Assembly (NCBI GenBank): GCA_002421825.1
Contig: DISR01000069.1
Span: forward strand, 1 to 57,183
Direction of reading: 5' to 3'
DNA length: 57,183 nucleotides
DNA from: Thiobacillus sp. UBA6205
GTDB taxonomy: Bacteria; Pseudomonadota; Gammaproteobacteria; Burkholderiales; Thiobacillaceae
In this document: piece by piece, positions 42,356-52,166 of the stretch
Position numbering within the stretch: position 1 is the stretch's first letter
Layout: the number at the start of each line of letters is the position of its first letter
Notes under the pieces: generated by a model
What the model was told of the DNA's origin: nothing
Seen by the model: only the letters and a program-made list of their open reading frames with translations
Database searches by the model: none
Position numbers and translations under genes: made by a program

Positions 42356-42901
42356 ATGTCGGGGATCAGAATAATCCTGGCCGCCCTGCTCATCCTGACT
42401 GGCGGTTCGGCCCTGGCCACCGAGGATTTCGCGGAACACGCCCGTATCGCGGGGATGGAAGCCTATCCCGTGCCCCTCAAGGCGCCAGCCTTCAGGCTTC
42501 GCGCGCTGGAAGGCGGTATGCGCGCCAGGCACGACTACCGCGGACGGGTGGTGCTGCTCAATTTCTGGGGAAGCTGGTGTCCGCCCTGCCGCGAGGAGTT
42601 CCCCTCGCTGCAGCGCCTGCAACAGGCCCTGGGCGGGCAGGATTTCACCGTGCTCGCCATTGCCGTGGCGGATAGCGCGACTGCGGTGGACCGTTTTCTG
42701 GAAGGGCGGCCGCCGGGCTTCGACGTGCTGCTGGACGACGAGCGCAAGACTGCCGAAGCCTACCGGGCGGCGGGCGTGCCGGTGACTTATCTGCTCGACC
42801 GCCAGGGTCGCCTCCTGGCCGGCAAGACCGGTCCGCAACACTGGGACAGCCCCCAGATGCAGCGGTTGATCCGAGAAACCATTCATTCACGCAAGGAGTG
42901 A
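42356..42901 (+). CDS. TlpA-like periplasmic thioredoxin
   Basis: A 181-residue exported protein of the TlpA/ResA type. The signal covers about residues 1-21, and the active site is WCPPC in LLNFWGSWCPPCREEFPSL. A central insert with DSATAVDRFLE and the cis-proline segment AAGVPVTYLLDRQG complete the fold. It would reduce disulfides in the periplasm, perhaps those of the neighbouring rhodanese or of cytochromes c. It nearly overlaps the tandem rhodanese gene. Confidence 0.9.
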   Translation: MSGIRIILAALLILTGGSALATEDFAEHARIAGMEAYPVPLKAPAFRLRALEGGMRARHDYRGRVVLLNFWGSWCPPCREEFPSLQRLQQALGGQDFTVLAIAVADSATAVDRFLEGRPPGFDVLLDDERKTAEAYRAAGVPVTYLLDRQGRLLAGKTGPQHWDSPQMQRLIRETIHSRKE

Positions 42902-42903
42902 TT

Positions 42904-43752
42904 ATGCGATTGTTCGCCCTGCTTTTGCTGCTGCCCTGGACACTGGGCTGGGCCGGGCCTTCGTTGCTGATTTCCACCGACGAACTTGCCGCCGCCCTGG
43001 CACAGGGACGCGTCAGCCTGGTGGATGCCGAGAGCCCGGAAAGCTACGCGCGCGCCCATCTGCCCGGCGCGCTGAACCTGCCTTACCTGGAGCTGGAAGA
43101 CGCCGAGGAAAACGCCAAGACCGGCCTGCCGATATTCCCGCGCCTGGCCGCCTCCAAGCTGGAGGCGCTGGGTATTTCTCGCACCAGCGAGGTGGTCGTA
43201 TACGATGCCGGCGACGGCCGCGGCGCTTCGGCGGTGTGGTACATCCTCGGCTTCATCGGCCATGACAAGGTGCGCATCCTGGACGGCGGCTATCGCAAGT
43301 GGCTGAAGGAAGGCCGCGCAGTGACGCAGGCCGTACCGCAACCCGCCAAGACCGCCTACGTCCCGCAGCCGCGCACCGACTGGGCAGTGAAGACCGCGGA
43401 ACTGGCTGCATCGCCCGCGCTGCGCGTGGACGCACGTTCCATTGCCGAATACAGCGGCAAGGACGCCGGCGGCGCGCGCCAGGGCGGCCACCTGCCTGGC
43501 GCCAGGAGTTTCGCGTGGAACAAACTGGCCGGCGAACTTGCCACCTTCAAGGACGATGCCGCCATGCGCCGCGCGCTGACCGCGGCCGGCCTCACGCCCG
43601 ACAAGGAAATTGTCACCTACTGCAACGGCGGGCTCGGCCGATCCACTTATCTCTACGCAGCGCTGAAGCACCTGGGTTATCAGAAGGTGAAGGTCTATCC
43701 CGGCTCGTGGATCGAATGGGCCTCCGACCCGGCGCGCCCCATTGAACGGTAA
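42904..43752 (+). CDS. Exported tandem rhodanese
   Basis: A 282-residue thiosulfate sulfurtransferase-like protein with a signal peptide (about residues 1-18) and two rhodanese domains. In the N-terminal domain the catalytic position is Asp101 (VVVYDAGDGRGA), so that domain is non-catalytic, as is usual in two-domain rhodaneses. The C-terminal domain has the active Cys240 in VTYCNGGLGRSTY. The start at ATG 42904 is preferred over a GTG at 42898. It should move sulfane sulfur in the periplasm for the molybdoenzyme encoded next. Confidence 0.92.
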   Translation: MRLFALLLLLPWTLGWAGPSLLISTDELAAALAQGRVSLVDAESPESYARAHLPGALNLPYLELEDAEENAKTGLPIFPRLAASKLEALGISRTSEVVVYDAGDGRGASAVWYILGFIGHDKVRILDGGYRKWLKEGRAVTQAVPQPAKTAYVPQPRTDWAVKTAELAASPALRVDARSIAEYSGKDAGGARQGGHLPGARSFAWNKLAGELATFKDDAAMRRALTAAGLTPDKEIVTYCNGGLGRSTYLYAALKHLGYQKVKVYPGSWIEWASDPARPIER

Positions 43753-43844
43753 AGAGCCCATGTCAGCAGAAAACATGCTTCGCGTTAAGAACCTGGACGG
43801 CGTCTGCCGTGCTGCGGGTGGCTCATTTGGAACAATCAGACTTC

Positions 43845-43890
43845 GCCCCCCGCGCCTTGCACTGCATCCCGCAGGCAAGCGGCGCGGGGC
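43845..43890 (+). promoter_or_regulatory. GC-rich hairpin before the molybdoenzyme alpha subunit
   Basis: Arms GCCCCCCGCGCCTTGC (43845-43860) and GCAAGCGGCGCGGGGC (43875-43890) pair with small bulges. The right arm ends one base before the ATG at 43891, so translation from that codon would be hidden; the ATG at 43918 is free. No T run follows, so it is not a simple terminator. The 165-base gap before the gene may split the operon or hold an extra promoter. Confidence 0.6.
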
Positions 43891-43917
43891 ATGTCTTCCC
43901 CTGACATAGGCTCCACC

Positions 43918-46679
43918 ATGGAACGCAGAGACTTCCTCAAGGGCACGGCTTATTGCGGACTGGCGCTGGCTTTCGGCGGACCGCTGACACCCCTTTCCGC
44001 CTTCGCAGCCGAAAATCCCAAGGCACGGCGGGCATGGGAGGGCAGGTACCGGCACGAATTCCTCGACACCCGCGGCGACGCGCAAGGCTTCGCTTTCCAC
44101 TGTTCCAACTGCCAGGGAAACTGTGCCTGGAAGGTGTATGCGAAGGACGGCATCATCACGCGCGAGGAACAGGCCGCCGCCTATCCCGCCGTCAATCCGA
44201 AAATCCCGGACGCCAACCCGCGCGGCTGCAACAAGGGCATCGTGCACTCCAAGCAGATGTATCAGGCCGACCGCCTGCTCTATCCCATGAAGCGTGCAGG
44301 CAAGCGCGGCGAGGGCAAATGGCAGCGCGTGAGCTGGAATGCGGCCATTGACGACATCGCCGCCCGCGTGGTCGACAACCTGCATGCTCATGGGCTGGCT
44401 TCGCTGATGGTCTACTGCGGCACCGGCATTCTTTCTCAGGGACGGCGCGCCGGACCGCTGCGCCTGGGTTCGCTGCTGGGTGCGCAGCGCCTGTACCCGG
44501 CCAGCGCCGTGGGCGACATGTTCACCGGCGCATCGCTGGCCTACGGCCTTGCCACCGTGGGCCACACCCTGGATGCCTGGTTCGAGGCCGAAACGATCAT
44601 CCTTTGGGGCATCAATGCGGCGGTAACCCGCATCCCCGATGCCCACTATCTGATGGAGGCGAGGTACAACGGAGCCAGAATCTACTGCATCACGCCGGAG
44701 TACAACGCCACCGCCAAACTTGCCACCGACTGGCTGCCGGTAAAACCAGGCACCGACAGCTTTCTCGCCCTGTCGGTGTTGCACGTGCTGTTCCGCGACA
44801 ATCTCATTGACCGCGATTTCGTGCGCGAGCAGACCGATCTGCCCTTCCTGGTGCGCACCGACACCGGCGACCTCCTGCGCCATCGCGACCTGCGCGACAA
44901 GGGCAAGGATGATGTGTTCTATTGCTGGGACGAAGCCACAAACTCGGCACAGACCATGCCCGGCACAGAGGGCCACTTCAAGAAGTCCCTGCGTCTTGGC
45001 AAGCTCAAGCCCGCGCTGGAAGGGGTCTGGGCGGTCAAGGGCAAGGATGGCGCGATGATCCCTGTCACCACGGTGTTCGAACAGGCGAAACGCGAAGCGA
45101 TGAAGTTTCCGCCGGAAGAGACCCACGCCACGACCGGCGTGCACCCCTCGCTGGCGGAACGCATGGCGAAGGACCTCGCGAAATCCGACAAGGCCATCGT
45201 CAACATCGGCTTCTCGCTGCACAAATATGTTTCCGGCACGATGACCTGCTGGGGAGCGGCGCTGGCCTGCGCGCTCACCGGCCATGCCGGCGAACGCGGC
45301 GGCCTGGACACCGAGAACAACTGGAGCCTGGGCGGCATCGGTCCGCTCTCCAGCCCCAAGCCGGCGCGCTTCGCTTCCGGGTTCTTCAGCGAATGGATGA
45401 ACGGCGACATGGCCAGCTCCATGAAACGCCACTATCCGGACGCCCACCTGAAGGACAGGCTCGGCCTCGACAACCGCGAGGTCGACGAACTGGCGGCGCA
45501 CTATGCCGAAACCAGCGGCGCCTGGTTCGGCAAGCCTCGCGCCCTGCTGCTGTTCGCCGACAACATGCTCAGGCGCAACAAGTCGGAAACGCACTACCGG
45601 CAGGCCTTCATCGAGGAACTCGACCTCTTCGTCGACGTCAACCACCGCATGGACAGCACCGCGCTGTGGGCGGATTACGTGCTGCCGGCCAAGAGCCAGT
45701 ACGAGTCGTGGGACTTGCGCGGCGAACTGGGTTACCACCGCTTCTGCAACATCACGGTGCCGCCGAAAGGATTGAAGCCTGTCGGCGAAACCAAGGCAGA
45801 ATGGGAAATCTGCCTGCTGCTCGCCGAAGCCATTGCATCGGCCGCGAAGAAGCGCGGCATCACCGCCATCCCCGATCCCGACTTCCTGGAGACGAAGGAC
45901 GACAAGGCGGCTCCGGTGATGCGCGATCTCGCGCGCCTCGCCGAGGATTTCAGCGACCATGGCAAGCTGAAGAACGACGAGGACGTGGTGCGCTGGCTGA
46001 TGCAGAATGTCCCCGCCATTGCGCCGTGGACGCCGGAAGACGCCATGAAGCGCGGCTACGTCACGCTCAACCGCGAGGCCGGCTTCAACTCTCCGCTCTA
46101 TGCGAACCGGCCCTTCCATTCCTTCGAGCACAATGTCTATCTGCGCCAGCCTTACAAGACCCTCTCGGGCCGGCAGCAGTTCTACGTGGACCATCCGCTG
46201 TTCAAGCGGCTGGGCTGCGCAACGCCAACGGCCATGCAGCCGCTGCGGCCGAAGACCTATCCGCTGGCCTTCTGGACGCCGCACACCCGCCACGGCATTC
46301 ACTCGCAGTGGCGTGCCAACGCGCAACTGCTGAGGTTGCAGCGCGGTGAGCCCTATGTCTGGCTCAACCCCGAGACGGCGCGGCGGCGCGGCCTTGCAGA
46401 AGGCGATCCGGTGCGCGTGTTCAACGATGTCGGCGCCTTCCATGCGCGCGCCAAGCTCATGCCGGCGGTGCCGCCCGATGCGCTGGTGATGGACCATGCG
46501 TGGGAGCCGTTCCAGTTTCGCGACCGGCTGGGCCTCAACAGCGTGGTGGCGGGGCTGCTCTCGCCGCTGGAACTGGCGGAGGGCTGGGGGCACCTCAAAT
46601 TCAACCCCAACTGGGACGGCAACATGATCGCCTTCGAATCGGCGGTGGAAGTGGAGAAAAGCAAGGTGGAGAAAACAGC

Positions 46680-46683
<4 letters not shown>
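43918..46683 (+). CDS. Type II DMSO-reductase-family molybdopterin oxidoreductase, catalytic alpha subunit
   Basis: A protein of 921 residues with a Tat signal (MERRDFLKG). The first iron-sulfur site is H-C-S-N-C-Q-G-N-C-A-W-K-V-Y with a later N-P-R-G-C-N-K-G, the His/Cys form found in the NarG, SerA, ClrA, DdhA and EbdA group. Asp200 in SAVGDMFTGASL is a candidate molybdenum ligand. The C-terminal molybdopterin-binding domain includes PETARRRGLAEGDPVRVFND. It is followed by ATGA-coupled beta and gamma genes. Substrate cannot be read from sequence. The gene neighbours suggest a sulfur compound. The start at 43891 would add nine residues. No NarJ-type chaperone is seen in the operon. Confidence 0.9.
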
Positions 46684-47674
<991 letters not shown>

Positions 47675-47678
<4 letters not shown>

Positions 47679-48610
47679 GGCCGGCACTGCTTGGGCTGCT
47701 ATTGCTGTTTGCGGCACCTGCGTGGTCTGCGCCGCCGCCAGAACGCATCATCCGGGTTGCCGAGATGCATGGCTTGCCACCGCTCGACCCCGTTGCCGCC
47801 GCCTGGGCGAAAGCGCCTGCCGTAACGCTGCAACTTCATCCCCAGTCCACCGTGGCGGGCGGGCCGGGCGGAGCGACGCTGCCCGTGGAGGCGCGCATAT
47901 TGCGCGGTGGCGGGCAACTGGCGGTGCGCCTTGCCTGGGCGGATACCGGCGAGAATCTCCTCGACGCCCGCGCCACCGACCGCTTTGCCGATGCGGTGGC
48001 GGTGCAATTCGCCCCCGTGGGCGCAACGCTTCCCTACATCGGCATGGGCGAGCCGAAAAAGCCGGTGCGGCTCTGGCTGTGGCGCGCGGGCGGCAAGCCC
48101 GAGCGCCTCACGGCGACAGGATTCGGCTCGCTCAGCAAGCAGGGCGGCGCCCCGCCCGAAGCGCAGTCGCGCCGCACCGCCGCGGGCTGGGAAGTCGTGC
48201 TGCGCGGCAAGCCCGACGTTCCCTTCACGGCGCTCGCTTTCGCCGCGTGGGATGGTGCGGAGGACGGCCGTGCCGGACGCAAGCGCCTGTCGGCATGGCA
48301 GGCCCTGATCAAGCCGGGAGGCAGGCTGCCCGCAGGCTTGCGCGAGGAAGCGCGTCCCGGCGGCGATGCCGCGCGCGGCGAGCGCCTGTATGCGGAGCTT
48401 GGCTGCGCCGCCTGTCATGGCCCGCAGGCCGGCCTGGCCCCCGATCTCACGAACGCCGGCAACATCCACTGGCCGGGCTATCTGCGCCGCGCCATTCGCG
48501 AACCTGCCGCCTTCCTGGTGCCGGGCTATGCTGCAATCATGCCTGCATTTTCCCTTCGGCCGGAAGAGATAGAGAACCTTGCAGCCTACCTGATGAAACC
48601 TTCGCCCTAA
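47675..48610 (+). CDS. Gamma subunit: haem-b-type (EbdC/DdhC-like) domain fused to cytochrome c
   Basis: A 311-residue exported protein (signal about residues 1-18). Residues about 25-220 resemble the ethylbenzene-dehydrogenase-related gamma subunits that hold haem b, with the segments RILRGGGQLAVRLAWADT and DRFADAVAVQFAP. Residues about 228-311 form a class I cytochrome c with C-A-A-C-H (Cys244, Cys247, His248) and a Met in YAAIMPAF as likely sixth ligand. The fusion would pass electrons from the enzyme straight into a covalent haem c. I cannot assign the haem b ligands. This fusion is not part of the classical three-subunit enzymes. Confidence 0.85.
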
Positions 48611-48627
48611 TCAAACGGGAATCCACC

Positions 48628-48948
48628 ATGAGCATTAAAATTCGTGTCATCTCCCAGCAGCCGCCCGGAGGCCGCTGCAATCTTTACGCAGGCTACGCCG
48701 ACGCGCTGGCGCACCATTTCAGGATCGGCGCGGAGATAGAATACAGCGCAACCCGGGGCGCCCACGGCGACGGCTTCCCCAGCCTGTGGCTGAATGGCAT
48801 CGCCGTGCAGCCAGAGGATGGGGCCATCGTCATGCCCTCCGACATCCTCGCAACGCTCCAGGCCCAGGGCATTCCGCCCGATGCCATGTCCGGGCTGGAC
48901 AAGACGCTCGAAGCCCAGGTGGAGCGCATGCTGGGGAATGCGGGCTGA
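48628..48948 (+). CDS. Small soluble protein of unknown function
   Basis: A 106-residue protein (MSIKIRVISQQPPGGRCNLY) with one cysteine and no signal. The order beta strand, Cys-bearing loop, helix and FPSLWLNGIAVQPEDGAIVMPSDI hints at a thioredoxin- or SelW-like fold, but the CxxC is missing. It lies between the gamma subunit and the DsrE-like gene, so an assembly or sulfur-carrier role is plausible. Confidence 0.65.
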   Translation: MSIKIRVISQQPPGGRCNLYAGYADALAHHFRIGAEIEYSATRGAHGDGFPSLWLNGIAVQPEDGAIVMPSDILATLQAQGIPPDAMSGLDKTLEAQVERMLGNAG

Positions 48949-48960
48949 CAGGAGAAGAGC

Positions 48961-49380
48961 ATGGAAACGGCGAAGAAAAACGTGTCGATCATGTGTTTTC
49001 ATGATGAGCTGTGCCAGGTGTTCAATGCCATGATGACGGCGCTTTCTCTGCTGCGTGAAGGCGCAAAGGTGACCGTATATTTCGGCTCGCGCGGGGTGAC
49101 CGCGCTGCACAGGGACAAGGTCGGCAAGCTCCTGTGCCTGCCGGACATGCCGGAAGTCGGTGCTGCGGTGATGAAGCGCATGGACGAGATGGACCTGCCG
49201 CTTGCGGAAGACCTGTTCTTCATGTTCGTCGCCGAGGGCGGCGAGATCCTGGCCTGCCCGCTCAACGTGCCGCTGTTCGGCATGAGCGAGCGCGACCTGA
49301 TCGACGGCGCCAAACTCGCCGATCCTGCCCGCTATTACAAGGAAGTCGTCATGGCGGCGGACATGAACCTCACCTTCTGA
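48961..49380 (+). CDS. DsrE-family-like sulfur carrier protein
   Basis: A 139-residue soluble protein with a DsrE-like fold. It has four cysteines, Cys12 (SIMCFHDELC), Cys18, Cys59 (LLCLPDM) and Cys99 (ILACPLN), the last at the usual DsrE cysteine site. Family features are the N-terminal strand, helix DELCQVFNAMMTALSLLREG and the strand VTVYFGSRGV. DsrE-type proteins accept persulfide sulfur. It precedes two pyridoxal-phosphate enzymes that can release sulfur from amino acids, so it may accept their sulfur. Confidence 0.82.
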   Translation: METAKKNVSIMCFHDELCQVFNAMMTALSLLREGAKVTVYFGSRGVTALHRDKVGKLLCLPDMPEVGAAVMKRMDEMDLPLAEDLFFMFVAEGGEILACPLNVPLFGMSERDLIDGAKLADPARYYKEVVMAADMNLTF

Positions 49381-49395
49381 AGCCGCACAACAGAC

Positions 49396-50568
49396 ATGCG
49401 CAAGAAGCCGGGCCTGTCCACCCGCTGCATCCACGCCGGCGAGCCGCATGACCCGCAAGGCTCGCCGCATGCACCGCTCTATGCCACGACCACATTCAAA
49501 TTCCCCTCCACCGCCGCGCTGCTCGACGTGGTGGAGGGTCGCAGGCCGGGTGCGCTGTATACGCGCTACGGACTCAATCCCACCATCCAGGCGCTGGAAG
49601 ACAAGCTCGCCGCCATCGAGGAGGCCGAGGCCGCGCTGGCCTTCGCCTCCGGCATGGCGGCGGAATCGGCCCTTTTCCTAACCCACGGCCGCAAGGGCAT
49701 CGTCTGCCTGGGCGACGCCTACGGCGGCACACTGGAACTGCTCGCCGGCCAGTTGCCCGAACTGGGCATTCCCACCCATCTGCTGCTGGGCAGCGAACTC
49801 GACCGTCTGTCCGCGATTCTGAAACGGGGCGCGAGCCTGGTGTTCTTCGAAACACCGACCAACCCGACGCTGGAACTGTTCGACATTGCCGCCATCGCCG
49901 AACTCGCCCACGCCCATGGCGCGCTGGTCGCGGTGGACAATACCTTCGCCTCGCCGGTGAACCAGAATCCGCTCGCCCTGGGCGCCGACTTCGTGGTGCA
50001 CTCGGCCACCAAATACCTGGGCGGCCATTCCGATCTCACCGCGGGCGCGCTGATGGGCAGCAAGGATAGGGTCATGCCGGCATGGGGCTGGCGCAAGAAC
50101 CTGGGCCAGACCATCGCGCCCGAAATCGCTGCGCTGCTCGCGCGCAGCCTGCGCACGCTGACCGTGCGCGTGGAGCGCCAGAATGAAACCGCCATGAAAA
50201 TTGCCCGGGCCATGCAGACGCATCCCGGAATCGAGCGTGTACTCTATCCGGGTCTGCCGGACTTCCCCGGCCATGAACTGGCCAAACGCCAGATGCAGGG
50301 TTACGGCGGCATGCTCACGATCGAAATCAAAGGTGGCGGCACGGCGGGGACGCGGGTAGCGGATGCGCTCAAACTGTTTGCGCTGGCGCCCTCATTGGGC
50401 GGCGTGGAGAGCCTGGTCACCCAGCCCTGCACCACCACCCACCATGGCCTCGCACCGGAAGAACGCGCGCGACGCGGCATCTCCGACGCCATGCTGCGCC
50501 TGTCGGTCGGACTGGAGGATGCGGACGATCTGATCGCCGACCTCGAGCAGGCCCTGGCCGCAATATAA
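49396..50568 (+). CDS. Cystathionine gamma-synthase/lyase-type PLP enzyme
   Basis: A 390-residue member of the Cys/Met metabolism PLP family. The PLP lysine is in SATKYLGGHSD, with the other markers TTTFKFPS, TRYGLNPTIQALE and FETPTNPTLELFD. It may make cystathionine, cleave it, or act as a homocysteine or methionine gamma-lyase. The family cannot be told apart safely here. Its location in a sulfur operon makes a lyase that releases sulfide, or methanethiol, from an amino acid an open option. Confidence 0.9.
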   Translation: MRKKPGLSTRCIHAGEPHDPQGSPHAPLYATTTFKFPSTAALLDVVEGRRPGALYTRYGLNPTIQALEDKLAAIEEAEAALAFASGMAAESALFLTHGRKGIVCLGDAYGGTLELLAGQLPELGIPTHLLLGSELDRLSAILKRGASLVFFETPTNPTLELFDIAAIAELAHAHGALVAVDNTFASPVNQNPLALGADFVVHSATKYLGGHSDLTAGALMGSKDRVMPAWGWRKNLGQTIAPEIAALLARSLRTLTVRVERQNETAMKIARAMQTHPGIERVLYPGLPDFPGHELAKRQMQGYGGMLTIEIKGGGTAGTRVADALKLFALAPSLGGVESLVTQPCTTTHHGLAPEERARRGISDAMLRLSVGLEDADDLIADLEQALAAI

Positions 50569-50576
50569 ACGCAGCC

Positions 50577-51728
50577 ATGCACGGCCCCGTCTATCTCGAC
50601 TACAACGCCACCACGCCCATCGATCCGCGCGTGGCCGAAGCCATGCTGCCCTGCCTGCGCGCGCACTACGGCAACCCTTCGTCCGACCACGCCTATGGCC
50701 ATGCGGCCAAGGCGGCAGTGGAAGAGGCACGCGCGAAAGTGGCTGTGCTGATCGGCGCGCGGCCGGATGAAATCGTCTTCACCGGCTGCGCCACCGAGGC
50801 CAACAACCTTGCGCTGCTGGGCGTCGCCCGTGCAATCGTTTCCGGCAGCCGCCGCACGCTGCTCTACTCCGCAATCGAACACCCATCGGTGGCGCAGCCC
50901 ATGCGCCAACTGGCAAGTGCGGGCTGGTCTGCAAGAGAGATTCCGGTGGACGCCGCGGCGCGCATCGATGCCGGCACGCTGCAGGTCGGCAGCGATGTCG
51001 CCCTGGTCTCGGCCATGCTGGCCAACAACGAGGTGGGCACGATCCAGCCCATTCGCGCCATTTCCGACCTTGTCCATGCCGCCGGTGCGCTGCTGCACGT
51101 CGATGCCGCCCAGGCGGCCGGGAAGATCGAAGTGAACGTGGATGAACTGGGCTGCGACCTGCTCACCCTGGCCGGACACAAGTTCTACGCACCCAAGGGC
51201 GTGGGCGCGCTTTATGTCCGTTCCGGCACGCCCATCGAAGCCATCCAGTATGGCGCCGGGCACGAACACGGACTGCGCCCAGGCACCGAGAACGTGCCCC
51301 ACATCGCCGCCATGGGCGAGGCGGCGCGCCTGGCACGCGAGGAACTCGCAATGGAATCGTCCCGCATCCGCGCCCTGCGCGATGAACTGCATCACCGGCT
51401 CGCTTCTGCCATCCCCGGGCTGATGCTGAACGGCCACCCCGAGGAACGGCTGCCCAACACCCTCAACCTCTCCTTCCCATTCGTCAGCGGCTGGGACCTG
51501 CTGACCGAGACGCGAACGCTGGCCGCTTCCACCGGCTCGGCCTGCCACGCCGGCAGCCACGCGGTTTCCGGCGTGCTGGCGGCCATGGGCTGCACGGTCG
51601 AGCGCGCAGCGGGGGCGGTGCGCCTGGCGCTGGGCCGCTTCACTACCGAAGCCGAGGTCGGCATCGCTGCCGAATCACTGATTGACGCCTGGTCGCGGCT
51701 AAGTGTTTTGCGCAGGGACACGCAATAG
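50577..51728 (+). CDS. Cysteine desulfurase-like PLP enzyme
   Basis: A 383-residue class V aminotransferase of the NifS/IscS type. The PLP lysine lies in LAGHKFYAPKGVGAL, the His in YSAIEHPS, and the catalytic Cys in STGSACHAGSH. Group II desulfurases carry a shorter loop, and here the loop is compatible with group I. It would move cysteine sulfur as persulfide. It has no IscR or IscU next to it, so it is probably not for iron-sulfur clusters but serves the sulfur carriers in this operon. Confidence 0.9.
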   Translation: MHGPVYLDYNATTPIDPRVAEAMLPCLRAHYGNPSSDHAYGHAAKAAVEEARAKVAVLIGARPDEIVFTGCATEANNLALLGVARAIVSGSRRTLLYSAIEHPSVAQPMRQLASAGWSAREIPVDAAARIDAGTLQVGSDVALVSAMLANNEVGTIQPIRAISDLVHAAGALLHVDAAQAAGKIEVNVDELGCDLLTLAGHKFYAPKGVGALYVRSGTPIEAIQYGAGHEHGLRPGTENVPHIAAMGEAARLAREELAMESSRIRALRDELHHRLASAIPGLMLNGHPEERLPNTLNLSFPFVSGWDLLTETRTLAASTGSACHAGSHAVSGVLAAMGCTVERAAGAVRLALGRFTTEAEVGIAAESLIDAWSRLSVLRRDTQ

Positions 51729-51800
51729 GGGAACTTGCCGGCTTCCCGATAAAGGCGTTAAATCCGGCTGCCAGCCGATTGACAGCCCTTGCGAGCCTCC

Positions 51801-52160
51801 ATGCACCCGATTGCCGCCACTATCCTGCTGCTGACCTGCAGCAACGTTTTCATGACCTTCGCCTGGTACGCCCACCTGAAGGAAATGAACAGCAAGCCCT
51901 GGATCGCGGCGGCGCTGGTGAGCTGGGGAATCGCGCTGTTCGAGTATCTGCTGCAGGTGCCCGCCAACCGCATCGGCTACACGGTGCTGTCGGTCGCGCA
52001 GCTGAAGATCCTGCAGGAAGCCATCACGCTTACGGTGTTCGTGCCGTTCGCGCTGCTGTACCTGAAGGAACCTTTGAAGCTGGATTATTTATGGGCGGCG
52101 TTGTGCATCCTCGCCGCGGTGTATTTCATTTTCCGCGGCGAGCTGGCAGGGGCAACTTAG
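51801..52160 (+). CDS. DUF486 small membrane protein
   Basis: A 119-residue protein with four predicted membrane helices, characteristic of DUF486, a relative of small multidrug-resistance and DMT transporters. Family traits are LLTCSNVFMTFAWYAHLK, ALFEYLLQVPANRIG and TLTVFVPFALLYLKEPL. It follows the desulfurase after 72 bases. The start is the ATG at 51801 (an upstream TTG is less likely). Its role in the operon is unknown, and it may be independent. Confidence 0.9.
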   Translation: MHPIAATILLLTCSNVFMTFAWYAHLKEMNSKPWIAAALVSWGIALFEYLLQVPANRIGYTVLSVAQLKILQEAITLTVFVPFALLYLKEPLKLDYLWAALCILAAVYFIFRGELAGAT

Positions 52161-52166
52161 CCCGAG

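Noticed and set aside
43891..43917. ATG at 43891 as the start of the molybdoenzyme alpha subunit
   Set aside because: It is open and in frame, but the preceding hairpin would hide it, and the Tat signal starts cleanly at 43918. It remains possible.
42883..46593. A very long open frame (over 1200 codons) on the minus strand opposite the molybdoenzyme genes
   Set aside because: It has no family motif, is His/Arg/Val-rich as expected from the complement of GC-rich coding DNA, and overlaps clear genes on the plus strand.
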